A DNA stretch of 64,000 nucleotides from CBDIDH01 sp965277595 (GTDB taxonomy: Bacteria; Planctomycetota; Planctomycetia; Isosphaerales; Isosphaeraceae). The position numbers and the translations under genes are program-made. Location: assembly GCA_965277595.1 (NCBI GenBank), contig CBDIDH010000001.1:1116001-1180000 (forward strand), written 5' to 3'. Every line of letters starts with the position of its first letter. Position 1 is the stretch's first letter. Below the pieces are notes generated by a model. It was not told where the DNA came from. It was given only the letters and a program-made list of their open reading frames with translations, and searched no databases. This document shows positions 1 through 9,320 of this stretch, in pieces.

Positions 1-164
1 TCGGCGACCGGCCGGGTTCCGAAAAGATGCGAGCGGAGGTCGTCGGCGGTCGCCTGCGCAAGGTGCGCGAGCTTCTCGTACTCGGCAAGCTCGCGGATGA
101 GAATCGCCAGGGTTTCCGCGTCCGAGGCGAGACCGGGGCGGATCTCGAAGAGTGTCGCGGTCAC
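1..164 (-). CDS. GNAT-family N-acetyltransferase (N-terminal part)
   Basis: Only the first 54 codons lie in the window; the gene runs off the left edge. The translation begins with a short beta strand (LFEIRPGLASDAETLA) followed by the helix LIRELAEYEKLAH and a DDLRSHLFG segment, the usual opening of small GNAT acetyltransferases of the diamine/amino-acid type. The GTG start overlaps the hisD stop (GTGA), so the two are likely translated together. Substrate cannot be told from this fragment. Confidence 0.75.
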   Translation of the reverse strand, partial: MTATLFEIRPGLASDAETLAILIRELAEYEKLAHLAQATADDLRSHLFGTRPVA

Positions 165-1549
165 GTCAGGTCATCCCCGACGTCGGGCGCCTCTTCAAGG
201 CGGACGTCGACGCTGTAACGGTGCGCGGTCAGCCCTTCCTTGTCGGCGAGCATTCGGATATCCGGCGCGAGTGCTTCAAGGCCGTCGCGGTTGACGTAGA
301 TCAGGCTCGTCCGCTTGAGGAAGTCGTTTGACGAAAGGCCCGAAGCCCAGCGCGCGGTTCCTCCGGTCGGCAAAACGTGAGACGGCCCCGCCGCGTAGTC
401 GCCGACGGCGACCGGCGTATCGTGGCCAAGGAAGATGGCCCCGGCGTTCGAAAGACGGTCGGCCAGGCGGTCGGGATCGGACGTCGAGACGTGCAGATGC
501 TCGGGGGCGATCAGGTTCGTGAGCCGAACGGCCTCGTCCTCGTCGCGAACGAGAATCAGGGCGCCGAAGCGTTCCAGGCTCTCGCGCGCCAGGTCGCCCC
601 GGCTGAGCATGGAGAGTTGATGCGTCAGGGCCTCGGCGACCCGGTCAATCAGGTCTGCTTCCCAGGTAATCAGGACGCTGGCGCCCGGTGAGTGTTCGGC
701 CTGGCTGATGAGGTCGGCCGCGACGAACCGGGGATCGGCCGTCCAGTCGGCGATCAGGACAACCTCGCTCGGCCCGGCGATGCTGTCGATGTCGACCTGA
801 CCGTAAACCTGGCGCTTGGCGAGTGCGACAAAGAGGTTGCCCGGCCCGACGATCTTGTCAACCGGTTCGATGCCGTCCACTCCATAGGCGAGGGCCGCGA
901 TCGCCTGGGCGCCGCCGATCCGGTGGACTTCCTTGACACCGAGGACATGGCAGGCCGCGAGGAGATCGTCGTTGTAGCCGCCGAAACGCGTCGGCGGGAC
1001 GACGACGGCGATCTCGGGCACGCCAGCCGCCTGCGCGGGAACAACTGTCATCAGCAGCGACGACGGATAGGCCGCCGCGCCGCCGGGGATGCAGACACCC
1101 ACCCTGCGGAGCGGTCGGTACCGAAGTTTTAACTCGCAGCCAGGCCCGCGCCTCATGACGGCGTCGCGGTTGAGAATGCCCGACTGAAACGCCATGATGT
1201 TGTCGCGAACGCGGCGGATCGTCTTGATATAAGCGGGGTCGGCCTTCCGAAAGGCCGAGGCCAGCTCGGCGGGACGGACCCGGACGGAATCCGCGTCAAG
1301 GCTGACACCGTCGAGCTTCCGGGTGTAATCGAGAACGGCGTCGAGGCCCCGCCGAGAGACATCCAGGCAGATTCGTTCGACGACCTGTTGCGGGCTGAGC
1401 GGCTCGCCGAAGGCCGCGATCGTCCGCGCCCGACCTTGCGGGCTGACGACGTTGCCGTCGGGGCTAAGCTGACGGCGAAGCCCGAGGATCGCCTCGCGGG
1501 CGTCGTCGTTGGCGCAGTCAATCCGGCTGATGTTCAGAATGGTGGTCAT
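161..1549 (-). CDS. hisD: histidinol dehydrogenase
   Basis: NAD-dependent zinc enzyme doing the last two oxidations of histidine synthesis (L-histidinol to L-histidine). At 462 aa it is slightly longer than the usual ~430 aa, through a longer N-terminus. Family signatures are visible: VDKIVGPGNLFVALAKR, DIDSIAGPSEVVLIAD, the metal-ligand stretch SQAEHSPGAS, EHLHVS, and GGTARWASGLSSNDFLKR. The QxxH, VGDYAAGPSH and C-terminal HR residues expected for zinc binding are present. No other his genes are in the window; the partner downstream is the overlapping GNAT gene. Confidence 0.97.
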   Translation of the reverse strand: MTTILNISRIDCANDDAREAILGLRRQLSPDGNVVSPQGRARTIAAFGEPLSPQQVVERICLDVSRRGLDAVLDYTRKLDGVSLDADSVRVRPAELASAFRKADPAYIKTIRRVRDNIMAFQSGILNRDAVMRRGPGCELKLRYRPLRRVGVCIPGGAAAYPSSLLMTVVPAQAAGVPEIAVVVPPTRFGGYNDDLLAACHVLGVKEVHRIGGAQAIAALAYGVDGIEPVDKIVGPGNLFVALAKRQVYGQVDIDSIAGPSEVVLIADWTADPRFVAADLISQAEHSPGASVLITWEADLIDRVAEALTHQLSMLSRGDLARESLERFGALILVRDEDEAVRLTNLIAPEHLHVSTSDPDRLADRLSNAGAIFLGHDTPVAVGDYAAGPSHVLPTGGTARWASGLSSNDFLKRTSLIYVNRDGLEALAPDIRMLADKEGLTAHRYSVDVRLEEAPDVGDDLT

Positions 1550-1686
1550 CGGCTCCGGGGTCTCCGCCTGGTGTCGAATGGTCCCATTTTATCGGAGCCG
1601 GCAACTCCCCGCCGCAAACTTTTCTGAAGGCCGCGCGGGTGTGATCCCTCTCGCTCTCGAAAATGGCGGGCGATCGGTCCGCCAGG

Positions 1687-2619
1687 TCATCGAGCGGGCA
1701 CCTGCGCCAGCGGCTTTCCTTCGGCGTCGGATGCGGTCAGCCGGGGCCGACCGGTCGCGTCGAGGGCGACTTCCATGCGGGTCTTTCCCTTCGGATCGCT
1801 CAGCGAAAGCGTCGGCGAGGCATCTTCGCGCACGCCCAGAGTAACCCGCTGGCGGCCGAGTTGATCGCTCATGATCACGCCGGGGGCACCCTCCGCGGTC
1901 AATCCCGCCGAAAACCCGCCGTTGCGGTTCTTGTTCAGAAAGACGAGTCGAGGAGTGTCGTCGACCTTCATGAAAAAGATCGCGCGCGCTCGTTCTTCCG
2001 CGTCGTGAAATTCGAGCAAGGGGAGTTCGTTCTGATCAAGTGCGTAAACCGTTCGAACCTTGCCCCGCTGGTCGCGGAGGTCGAGAAAGGCCCGGCCGTC
2101 GGCTTTCATTCCCCAGGCGAGCCGGACCGCGCCCTCTCGCCCTAGGACATTCGTCTCGGGAACACCTGAGGGCTGGACCTTGGTCACATACCGGAGTCGG
2201 CCGTCCTGGTCGAAGAAGCTCAGGCTCGGTGGACCGAAGGCGTCGAGGCCCATCGAGAGCCGGAGCCGGCCCGTCTGGTCGCCCATTTCGAGCATTGGCT
2301 CACCGACGGACTTCGCCCCGAGCGAGAGCCTTGGTTTCGAGTTCTTATCCATGAGGTGAAAGGTCACCTTGCCGTCGGAATCGAGACCAAGCTCGGCCCG
2401 GCTATGGCCGAGCGAGTCAACAACCGCGAGCCGCTCGACCTTCAACAGACGCGTCACATCGCCGCTTCCCGCGCCCACGCAGACAATCGCCACGAGCCCA
2501 GTGAGAACCGAGGCCGCGATTCCACGGCGCAGGTGCCGGGTTTCGCGCGTCAGCCGGTCGTTTTCGCGTTCGAGCTGTTCCAGTCGTGAGGCCAGTTCTT
2601 CCAGCGAGGGCGTCGCCAT
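1687..2619 (-). CDS. membrane-anchored protein with short beta repeats, function unknown
   Basis: 310 aa. Residues about 5-32 form a predicted coiled coil (LEELASRLEQLERENDRLTR), followed by one hydrophobic segment (ASVLTGLVAIVCVGAG). The rest is built of degenerate ~25-residue units of the pattern L.L.D..G..R..., each with a central D..G turn, suggesting a repetitive beta structure outside the membrane. No enzyme motif is seen. The start is supported by GGAGCGACG upstream of ATG. Similar repeat proteins are common in planctomycetes, but I cannot name a function. Confidence 0.8.
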   Translation of the reverse strand: MATPSLEELASRLEQLERENDRLTRETRHLRRGIAASVLTGLVAIVCVGAGSGDVTRLLKVERLAVVDSLGHSRAELGLDSDGKVTFHLMDKNSKPRLSLGAKSVGEPMLEMGDQTGRLRLSMGLDAFGPPSLSFFDQDGRLRYVTKVQPSGVPETNVLGREGAVRLAWGMKADGRAFLDLRDQRGKVRTVYALDQNELPLLEFHDAEERARAIFFMKVDDTPRLVFLNKNRNGGFSAGLTAEGAPGVIMSDQLGRQRVTLGVREDASPTLSLSDPKGKTRMEVALDATGRPRLTASDAEGKPLAQVPAR

Positions 2620-2727
2620 CGTCGCTCCAGGGAATCCGGGATTCGAGGTGTTTTCTCAGGCTCTCCGTTCCGGGTCGTGAGAGTGTAACAGGTTCGCCAG
2701 GGGGTCGGAACCGTCGGCCGAAAGACC

Positions 2728-2859
2728 GCGGGAGGATTGCAAGGTCCGTCTTTTCCAATGACCAAGGACCGATGACCGATGTTCAGGAGGCGGAAATTTT
2801 TCGGTCATCGATCATCGGTCCTTGGTCCTTGGTCATCGAGTCTTTGCAATTCTCCCGCC
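2728..2859. repeat. palindromic dispersed repeat (MITE-like), copy 1
   Basis: The ends are inverted copies of each other: GCGGGAGGATTGCAA on the left and TTGCAATTCTCCCGCC on the right; inside, ATGACCAAGGACCGATG on the left answers CATCGGTCCTTGGTCCTTGGTCAT on the right in shorter matching blocks. A second, diverged copy in the opposite orientation lies near 17,826-17,946 and shares GGAAATTTTTCGGTCATCG. The rest of the 2,620-2,992 gap holds no gene I can support. Confidence 0.7.
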
Positions 2860-2992
2860 GATGGCCAATGCGATTGACCGGAGTGGTCGGGCCGGTCATA
2901 CCATCAGAAGGATTTCCGGGATTCTCACCGACCGGCGATCGTCACGCTACCGGCGAACGCCCGTCGTTTGGATTTGTTGCGAGTTGACAACC

Positions 2993-4057
2993 ATGGCCAG
3001 TCTGCCCGTTGACCTGAGGTCCGACACCGTCACCCGACCGACTCCCGCGATGCGCGCGGCGATGGCCGGGGCCGACGTCGGCGACGACGTCCTCGGCGAA
3101 GACCCGACGGTCAATGCCCTGCAACGTCGAACCGCCGAGATCCTCGGCAAGGAGGCCGCGCTCTTCATGCCGACCGGGACGATGGCCAATCAGATCGCCA
3201 TCGGCGTTCATGCCGGTCCTGGCGACGAGTTGCTTTGCGAAGAGACAGCGCACGTTTACGTCTGGGAAGGGGGCGGAATTGCCCGGCTTTCCGGAGTGAC
3301 AGCCCGGCCGCTCGTCGGCAAGAATCGGCTCCTCTCCCGCGCCGACCTCGTCGATAAGGTTCGGCCCGACGACGGCCATTATGCGCGGACCCGCCTGGTT
3401 TGCCTGGAAAACACCCAGAATCGCGGAGGCGGCAAGGTCCATCCCATCGCCGAGGTCGCCGCGATCGCGGCCTGGGCTCGCGAGCAGGGGCTGGCGATGC
3501 ATCTCGACGGCGCCCGGTTGTTCAATGCCGTCGTGGCCTCGGGCGTCGCCGCGTCGGACTGGGCCAGCCACTTTGACACGGTTTCGGTTTGTTTTTCCAA
3601 AGGTCTTGGCGCTCCGGTTGGCTCGGCCATCGCGGGTCCGGCCGACCTGATCCGCAAGGCGCATCGACTCCGCAAGGTTTTCGGGGGCGGGATGCGTCAG
3701 GCTGGGGTCATCGCCGCCGCGGCCCTTCATGCGCTCGAACACGACGTCGACCGCCTTGCCGAGGACCACGCCAACGCCCAGATTCTCGCCGAGGCGGTGA
3801 ACGACACCGAGGGCCTTCGCCTGGAATCGCCTCCGGTCGAGACGAACCTCGTCTGGATCGAGGTCGATCCCCGGCTTGGCACGGCCCGAGAGGTCGCGGA
3901 CAGGCTTCGCAACTTCGGAGTCCTCGTTTCCGCGCTCAGCCCCCAGATTCTTCGAGCCTGCACGCATCGCGACGTATCACGCGAACAGGTCGAACATGCC
4001 GCGGCCTGCCTGCGGTCACTTGGCGCTGGATTTCAGACCGTTGGCATTCGGTCTTGA
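2993..4057 (+). CDS. ltaE: low-specificity L-threonine aldolase
   Basis: PLP enzyme splitting L-threonine/allo-threonine into glycine and acetaldehyde. 354 aa, normal for the family. N-terminal VDLRSDTVTRPT and DVGDDVLGEDPTVN are the family hallmark; LENTQNRGGG, the AMHLDGARLFNA segment with the aspartate that contacts the PLP nitrogen, and CFSKGLGAPVGS with the PLP-binding lysine all follow in order. The reading frame is open further upstream, but the ATG at 2,993 is the one that begins with family sequence. Confidence 0.95.
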   Translation: MASLPVDLRSDTVTRPTPAMRAAMAGADVGDDVLGEDPTVNALQRRTAEILGKEAALFMPTGTMANQIAIGVHAGPGDELLCEETAHVYVWEGGGIARLSGVTARPLVGKNRLLSRADLVDKVRPDDGHYARTRLVCLENTQNRGGGKVHPIAEVAAIAAWAREQGLAMHLDGARLFNAVVASGVAASDWASHFDTVSVCFSKGLGAPVGSAIAGPADLIRKAHRLRKVFGGGMRQAGVIAAAALHALEHDVDRLAEDHANAQILAEAVNDTEGLRLESPPVETNLVWIEVDPRLGTAREVADRLRNFGVLVSALSPQILRACTHRDVSREQVEHAAACLRSLGAGFQTVGIRS

Positions 4058-4212
4058 TGAACTTGGGGTTGAGCCAATCGTTGGATTCCGCTAGGGTCCG
4101 CCCCGGGTTCTCAAAGCCGAGTGGCCCCCGAGTCCGCGCGGGCGGGTCGGACCGTTTGAGTCGATCGACTCGACTCGATCGTGTGGAAGCGAACGCCGAA
4201 GGGTCGCGTTTC

Positions 4213-4575
4213 ATGAGCGTCAAAGGCTGGGGATGGAAGATTGCCCCGGTGGCGGCGTTTCTGGTGGGGTGCGGCGGTCGGCCGATGACCTTTCGAGGCG
4301 TCAACGACCCCGCGCCAATTGTCCGGGCGCGATCAGTCGGCCTCGGCAAGAACCTGCCGCAAGGCGAGGTCGTTCCCGCGCTGATTAACCGGCTGGAAGA
4401 CCGCGATCCCGTGGTCCGGCTCGCGGCCTTTGAAGAATTGCACAAGGGGACGGGCCGGTCCTTCGGGTTTGTCCCCTGGGGAGCCGACGCCGAACGTGCC
4501 GGGGCCGTCACGCGATGGCGGAACTGGTGGAAAGGCCGCCAAGACGGTCTGGTCAAATCGGCCCCGAATCCTTAA
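4213..4575 (+). CDS. small lipoprotein with HEAT-like repeat
   Basis: 120 aa. The N-terminus has a short signal with the lipobox FLVGC, so the mature protein is probably lipid-anchored. The middle (VVPALINRLEDRDPVVRLAAFEELH) reads as one HEAT/PBS-lyase-like repeat, a protein-binding helical pair, and the C-terminus is Trp-rich (RWRNWWKG). No enzymatic motif. Function unknown. Confidence 0.75.
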   Translation: MSVKGWGWKIAPVAAFLVGCGGRPMTFRGVNDPAPIVRARSVGLGKNLPQGEVVPALINRLEDRDPVVRLAAFEELHKGTGRSFGFVPWGADAERAGAVTRWRNWWKGRQDGLVKSAPNP

Positions 4576-4644
4576 AGTTGCCCCCCGACGCCGCCGACGT
4601 GATACACCCTTGCGCATTCTTCCGGGTCAGGGAGGACCGAAGTG

Positions 4645-5541
4645 ATGCCAGAGACCGCCGCGCCGTCGCTTGACGCCGTTTCGCCGTTTGCCTGGGTCGG
4701 ACGCCAGACGCTCACGTCACTGGCGTACCTGGGGGGCCTGGCCTTCCTCTTCGCCTCCGCCTTTCGCGTCGTCACCAAACGGCCGACGGCGACCCGAACC
4801 GGCTCTCTCGTCGGTGAACTCGCCTGGATGCTCCGGCTCGGACTGCCGTTGGTGGCGGTCGTCCACGTCGGAATCGGTTCGTTTCTCTCAATGCAGTCGT
4901 ATTTCGGCGGAACCTTTGTCGAGGGAACGGGCGCGGTCGTCGGTGTCGGCCTGATCCGCAACGTCGCCCCGATGATGGCCTGCCTGACGCTCTGCGGCCT
5001 GCTCGCGGCGCGGATCACCCCCGAGCTTCGAGCCTGGCGGCGCACTCACGAAGGTCATCACATCGACCAACCGAGCCTCCTGGAACGCCCCGCTCAGCGG
5101 CCCGCGCCTCAGCGACGCACGGCCGGCACGGTGGCCTGGCTGGTCGCCCCGAGGCTCGTCGCCGGAATGACCGCCGGGATCGTGCTGAGCGTCTGGGGCT
5201 CGGCCGTTGGCATGCTCGTCGGCTGGCAGGTGAGCCGGACCATGATGGGCGTCACGAACCACAGCTTTTTCATGATGTTCTGGGACATGCTCTGGGTCCG
5301 CGATATCGTTGGCCTGGTCATCAAGGGGGCTCTTTTCGGGCTCTTTAGCGCGGTCTTCGCGTGCCACGAGGGCCTGCGCGGGTCGGCCGACGACGGCCTT
5401 GACGTCGTGGCATCGGCGGCCTGTCGGGCGGCCTGTCTCGCCGGTCTGGCGATTTTGGTCATCAACAGTGGATGGTTCCTGCTGGTTTATCACGCCGGGC
5501 CGGCGTTCGGCCCGACGTTGCTGGCGCCGCCGGCTTCGTGA
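4645..5541 (+). CDS. mlaE: MlaE-type ABC transporter permease
   Basis: Inner-membrane permease of the Mla/YrbE family that moves phospholipid or other hydrophobic molecules together with an MCE protein. About 298 aa with five or six hydrophobic stretches; the conserved core VGIGSFLSMQSYFGG followed by GLIRNVAPMMACLTLCG and AARITPELRAWR matches the family. ATG at 4,645 is preferred (GGAGG 9 nt upstream); a GTG one codon earlier is also possible. Followed 72 bp later by the MCE partner. The ATPase subunit (MlaF) is not nearby. Confidence 0.88.
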   Translation: MPETAAPSLDAVSPFAWVGRQTLTSLAYLGGLAFLFASAFRVVTKRPTATRTGSLVGELAWMLRLGLPLVAVVHVGIGSFLSMQSYFGGTFVEGTGAVVGVGLIRNVAPMMACLTLCGLLAARITPELRAWRRTHEGHHIDQPSLLERPAQRPAPQRRTAGTVAWLVAPRLVAGMTAGIVLSVWGSAVGMLVGWQVSRTMMGVTNHSFFMMFWDMLWVRDIVGLVIKGALFGLFSAVFACHEGLRGSADDGLDVVASAACRAACLAGLAILVINSGWFLLVYHAGPAFGPTLLAPPAS

Positions 5542-5613
5542 CGCTCCTGGATTGTCGCACCGAGTCGGGCCGTCCGGAGTGACGATCACATTCCCAGTGG
5601 GGAAGGAACCCCG

Positions 5614-6903
5614 ATGAATGGTCGAACCGCGAAGCGTGAAGTCCTGGTCGGCATGGTCGTCGTCGCGGCGATCGCCGGCCTGATCGTGCTGTTGACGCTG
5701 GCCGGCGGCGGCCCTGGATTTCTCTCGCCGAGGCAAACCATCGACGTGGTCTTCCGCGATGGCCAGGGTATCCGCGAGGGAAGCGCCGTGCGGATCGCCG
5801 GAATCGACGCCGGCCGGGTCAACGACATCGATCTGATCGAGTATGAAGGCACGCTCCGCGCCCGGGTTCGCATCTCGGTGCCGGTCCGGCTCGCGAAGAA
5901 GCTGAAGCAGGACGTCAAGATCACGATTCAGCCCAGCCTGACCGGGCAGAGCCGGATCAACATTGTTTCCTCGGGCCGTTCGAACGTCGAACTCGTGCCG
6001 TCGCAGGTTGTCCACGGCGTCGAGTCCACCTTCTTTGACCCGATTCTCGAACAGGTCGGGCTCGGGCCGGTCGAACGAACCCACCTGAGCCACACCATCG
6101 CCGAGGTCCGTCGGACCGTCGACGCCACCGGCCCGCGCGTCCGGGAGATCCTCGCCTCACTCCACGAAACCGCGACCGGTGTTCGCGAGAGCGCGGAGAT
6201 CATCCGGCCTTCGGTCGAGGAGACCGTCAAGCACGTCAACGACCTCACCCGAAAGATTTCCGCGACCACGCCCAAGATCGATCAGACGCTCACCCGGGTT
6301 GAGTCGCTCACGCGCCAGGCGGACCTGCTTCTCGGCGAGAATCGCGAAAATCTCCGCGGAACCCTGACCAATGTTCGCGACCTGACCGCCACGCTTGACG
6401 ACGTCTCGCAAAAGAACCGGGCCAAGGTCGAACGCCTTATTGATGGCGCGGAGATGACCCGGGCGCGGGCCGACCGCGTCCTTTATCAGGTGGACGTCCT
6501 CACCGGCCAGGGGGCGGAGATGATGACGCGGAACCGGGCCAACATCGAGCGGACGCTCGCCAACGTTCGCGACGCCACCGACTGGGCGGACAAGCTCGTC
6601 CAGAAGCTTTACGCCAATCCCTTTGTCCTCAGCCCCTTCTACAAGCCGACTCCCGAGGACACCCGCGCCCAGACCGTTTACGACACCGCCCAGATTTTCA
6701 CCAAGGGAGCCCAGGAGCTGAACGACCTCGTGAAAACTCTTGAAGCCATGAAAGCCCGCGCCCAGACCCCTGCGCAACAGCAGGAAATTACCCAGATTGA
6801 AGGCCAGATCGTGCAGGTGAGCGAAAAGCTTGGCCAGACTTCCCAGCTTCTCGCCGAAGGGCTCAAGCGACCGATCGGGCCGGTTCGGGCTCGTCGACAA
6901 TAA
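5614..6903 (+). CDS. mlaD: MlaD/MCE-family substrate-binding protein
   Basis: 429 aa. One N-terminal membrane anchor (VLVGMVVVAAIAGLIVLLTL), then an MCE domain at about residues 38-120 (TIDVVFRDGQGIREGSAVRIAG, typical DFxxAxGLxxGxxVxxxG form), then a long helical region with repeated T..N...T pattern (ENLRGTLTNVRDLTATLDDV). Such proteins form hexameric rings or tubes that carry lipids across the periplasm. GGAAGGA precedes the ATG. Works with the permease just upstream. Confidence 0.88.
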   Translation: MNGRTAKREVLVGMVVVAAIAGLIVLLTLAGGGPGFLSPRQTIDVVFRDGQGIREGSAVRIAGIDAGRVNDIDLIEYEGTLRARVRISVPVRLAKKLKQDVKITIQPSLTGQSRINIVSSGRSNVELVPSQVVHGVESTFFDPILEQVGLGPVERTHLSHTIAEVRRTVDATGPRVREILASLHETATGVRESAEIIRPSVEETVKHVNDLTRKISATTPKIDQTLTRVESLTRQADLLLGENRENLRGTLTNVRDLTATLDDVSQKNRAKVERLIDGAEMTRARADRVLYQVDVLTGQGAEMMTRNRANIERTLANVRDATDWADKLVQKLYANPFVLSPFYKPTPEDTRAQTVYDTAQIFTKGAQELNDLVKTLEAMKARAQTPAQQQEITQIEGQIVQVSEKLGQTSQLLAEGLKRPIGPVRARRQ

Positions 6904-7133
6904 GACCGAATCTCGGGCTTTTTCCTTAAATTCGCGCCAGCTTCCGGCCGATACATAGGGTGTGGTGATCGAGGCCCTCGATCAACACGGCGGAGACCGG
7001 AGGCGGCTCGCTCCGAGATTTCCTCGGACGGGCAACCTCGAAGGGATGGCCTCCGTGGGTTATCCTGTATCGCAACGTCCTGGCAAGCCGGCGGTTGGAA
7101 CCACCGGCCCGAGCACCAATAGGGGAGGCACAC

Positions 7134-7418
7134 ATGGAAGTCTACGGCGCAGGGGGAACTCAGGGCCCCCAACCCATCTACCCGCGGCTGGCCGCGTTTA
7201 GTGTCGATGCCGGTCAGACCGTCCAGGCGGGCACCCCCCGCGATCACGTTGAGGTCTCGCCGCTAGGCCAGATGCTTGACGGAATCAGCCGGTTGCCCGA
7301 GATCCGCCACGAGAAGGTCGACGCCATCCGCCAGCAGATCGCGGCCGGTGTCTATGAGACCCCGGAAAAGCTCGACCTTGCTCTCGACCGCTTCCTCGAC
7401 GAGCTCAGCGGCTGGTAA
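7134..7418 (+). CDS. flgM: FlgM-like anti-sigma-28 factor
   Basis: 94 aa. The C-terminal half (VEVSPLGQMLDGI then ..VDAIRQQIAAGVYETPEKL, ending DRFLDEL) is the conserved FlgM sigma-28 binding region; the N-terminal third is Gly/Pro-rich and probably disordered. In flagellated bacteria FlgM holds FliA inactive until exported. AGGGGAGG precedes ATG. No flagellar genes are adjacent; a strong terminator follows. Confidence 0.85.
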   Translation: MEVYGAGGTQGPQPIYPRLAAFSVDAGQTVQAGTPRDHVEVSPLGQMLDGISRLPEIRHEKVDAIRQQIAAGVYETPEKLDLALDRFLDELSGW

Positions 7419-7454
7419 GATTCCGCCCGACCAACGCGACGGTTGCGGTCTCGA

Positions 7455-7528
7455 CCCAGGCGACCGGCAGTCCGCCCCACTCCCCGGTTTCCGGGGACGG
7501 GCGGCCTGCCGATCGCCTGGGTCTTTTT
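7455..7528 (+). terminator. rho-independent terminator after flgM
   Basis: A long hairpin with arms CCCAGGCGACCGGCAGTCCG and its near-perfect complement, inner stem CCCCGG-TTT-CCGGGG, followed by TCTTTTT. It separates flgM from the GspE-like gene. Confidence 0.85.
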
Positions 7529-7704
7529 CCATTGGTCTTGAGAAAATCCCCTCTTAATTTTTGCTGGATATCCGCGGAGGGATCGGGAACAATCGGGATT
7601 CATCCTATCGCGCTCTGGTTTTTCGAATGCTTGAATCCGCCTGGACCTCGATCGGGTCTGGTCGGTCCGGGTCGGAGTCTTCAACCTTTCGTTGGGAGGT
7701 CCTC

Positions 7705-9270
7705 GTGGACAACGCTCCGCCCCTTTCCCGAGCCGCGGGCGCCCCGGAGACGAGCGTCGCGACGCTGCCCAGGTCGTCCGGCGATGACCCCACGCTTCCC
7801 GACCTCTCGTCGAACGACCAGAACCTCGTCGCCGCTTTGATGAAAAGCGGAATGGTCACGCCCGACCAGATCCACAAGGCTCAGGTCTACAGCCAGGAAA
7901 ACAACCGCGACTTCCGCCAGGCCGTTCTGGAACTCAATCTGATCTCGCCCGAAATGCTCAACGGCCTCGCTTTCGAGCACCTCGCCGCGATGGCCCAGGG
8001 CAACGGAACGGCGATCGTCCCCCAGGACGGTAAGCACTTCCCGCTCGTTCACCCCGATAGCGCCAAGCATCAGCGCGACGTCCGCAACGAACTGCGCGAG
8101 CTTTCGACGTCGGCGACCTTGCCCGATCTCGTCAGCCAGATCTTTGAGAAGGCGATCGAGTCACGCGCGACGGACATCCATTTTGATCCCCAGGACAACG
8201 GTCTCCGCGTTCGATACCGGGTCGATGGCCAGCTTCAGGACGTCTTGACCCTCTCACCGGCGCTGATGACGCCGATGATCAGCCGGATCAAGGTCATGTC
8301 GAACCTGAACATCGTCGAGCGCCGGCACGCTCAGGATGGCCGGGTAACGATCCAGCATTTGAATCGGCCCCGAGACCTTCGGATCGCCACCTTCCCGACC
8401 TCGCACGGCGAACGGATCGTCGTCCGGATTCATGAATCGCTCTCGGATACGTTCACGTTCGATCATCTTGGCATGTCGCCGACCCAGGCGGAGAAGCTCA
8501 CGAGCCTGATCACCCGCCCTTATGGGGCCGTGCTCGTCGCCGGACCCGTCGGCGCTGGCAAGACGTCGACGCTTTATAGCTGTCTCGGCAAGGTGAATGT
8601 TCCCTCGCGGAACGTCATGACGATCGAGGACCCGGTCGAGCACAAGATCCCCGGCGTGAACCAGACGCAGGTTGATCCCCGGGGCGAGTTGAGCTTTACC
8701 GAGGGGCTCAAGGCGATGCTTCGCCAGGACCCCGACGTCATCATGATCGGCGAGATTCGCGACGATGAGACGGCCAAGATCGGCATCCGCGCTGCCCTGA
8801 CGGGGGTCCTGGTCTTCAGCACGATCCACGCGTCCGACTCGCCCGGAACAATCGGCAACCTCTACAATTTCGGGATTCCCGGCTATCAGCTTTCCAGCAG
8901 CTTGCTCGGAATCATCTCACAGCGCCTGATTCGCAAGATTTGCCCCTATTGCCGGGTCGCCTATCCGGCCGACGCCAAGGTTCTCGCCGCCCTGGACCTC
9001 GATCCCGTCGAGCACGACGGCATCTCACTTCATCGGGGCCTGGGCTGCCCGGCCTGTTTCCAGACGGGCTACCTGGGCCGAACGGGTGTCTTCGAGATCA
9101 TGGAGGTCAACGAAGAACTCCGCGAGCTGATCTTCCAGCAGATTCCCAAGGACATTCTTCGAAGGGTGGCTGTGGAACTGGGAATGCAAACCTTGAAGAG
9201 CAGCGCGGTCGATAAAGTGCTGGAAGGCACGACCACGGTGGAAGAAGTTTATCGCGTCGTCTCGATGTGA
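7705..9270 (+). CDS. GspE/PilB-type secretion or pilus assembly ATPase
   Basis: About 521 aa hexameric ATPase that powers type II secretion or type IV pilus extension. N-terminal GspE_N-like region (MKSGMVTPDQIHKAQVYSQ), Walker A GPVGAGKTST, Asp box VMTIEDPVEHKIPG, Walker B region RQDPDVIMIGEIRD, His box FSTIHASDSPG, and a four-cysteine zinc motif (CPYC...CPAC). The GTG at 7,705 with GGGAGG is preferred over the longer open frame from 7,561, whose extra residues look unconserved. It stands without other secretion genes here. Confidence 0.92.
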   Translation: MDNAPPLSRAAGAPETSVATLPRSSGDDPTLPDLSSNDQNLVAALMKSGMVTPDQIHKAQVYSQENNRDFRQAVLELNLISPEMLNGLAFEHLAAMAQGNGTAIVPQDGKHFPLVHPDSAKHQRDVRNELRELSTSATLPDLVSQIFEKAIESRATDIHFDPQDNGLRVRYRVDGQLQDVLTLSPALMTPMISRIKVMSNLNIVERRHAQDGRVTIQHLNRPRDLRIATFPTSHGERIVVRIHESLSDTFTFDHLGMSPTQAEKLTSLITRPYGAVLVAGPVGAGKTSTLYSCLGKVNVPSRNVMTIEDPVEHKIPGVNQTQVDPRGELSFTEGLKAMLRQDPDVIMIGEIRDDETAKIGIRAALTGVLVFSTIHASDSPGTIGNLYNFGIPGYQLSSSLLGIISQRLIRKICPYCRVAYPADAKVLAALDLDPVEHDGISLHRGLGCPACFQTGYLGRTGVFEIMEVNEELRELIFQQIPKDILRRVAVELGMQTLKSSAVDKVLEGTTTVEEVYRVVSM

Positions 9271-9320
9271 TCGAACTCCACTCCGCCGCCCGAACGTCCA
9301 GACCGACAAGGAGGTCGGTG

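Noticed and set aside
4888..6093. 401-codon minus-strand open frame
   Set aside because: Antisense to the MlaE/MlaD genes, no family pattern, Arg/Asp-rich shadow composition.
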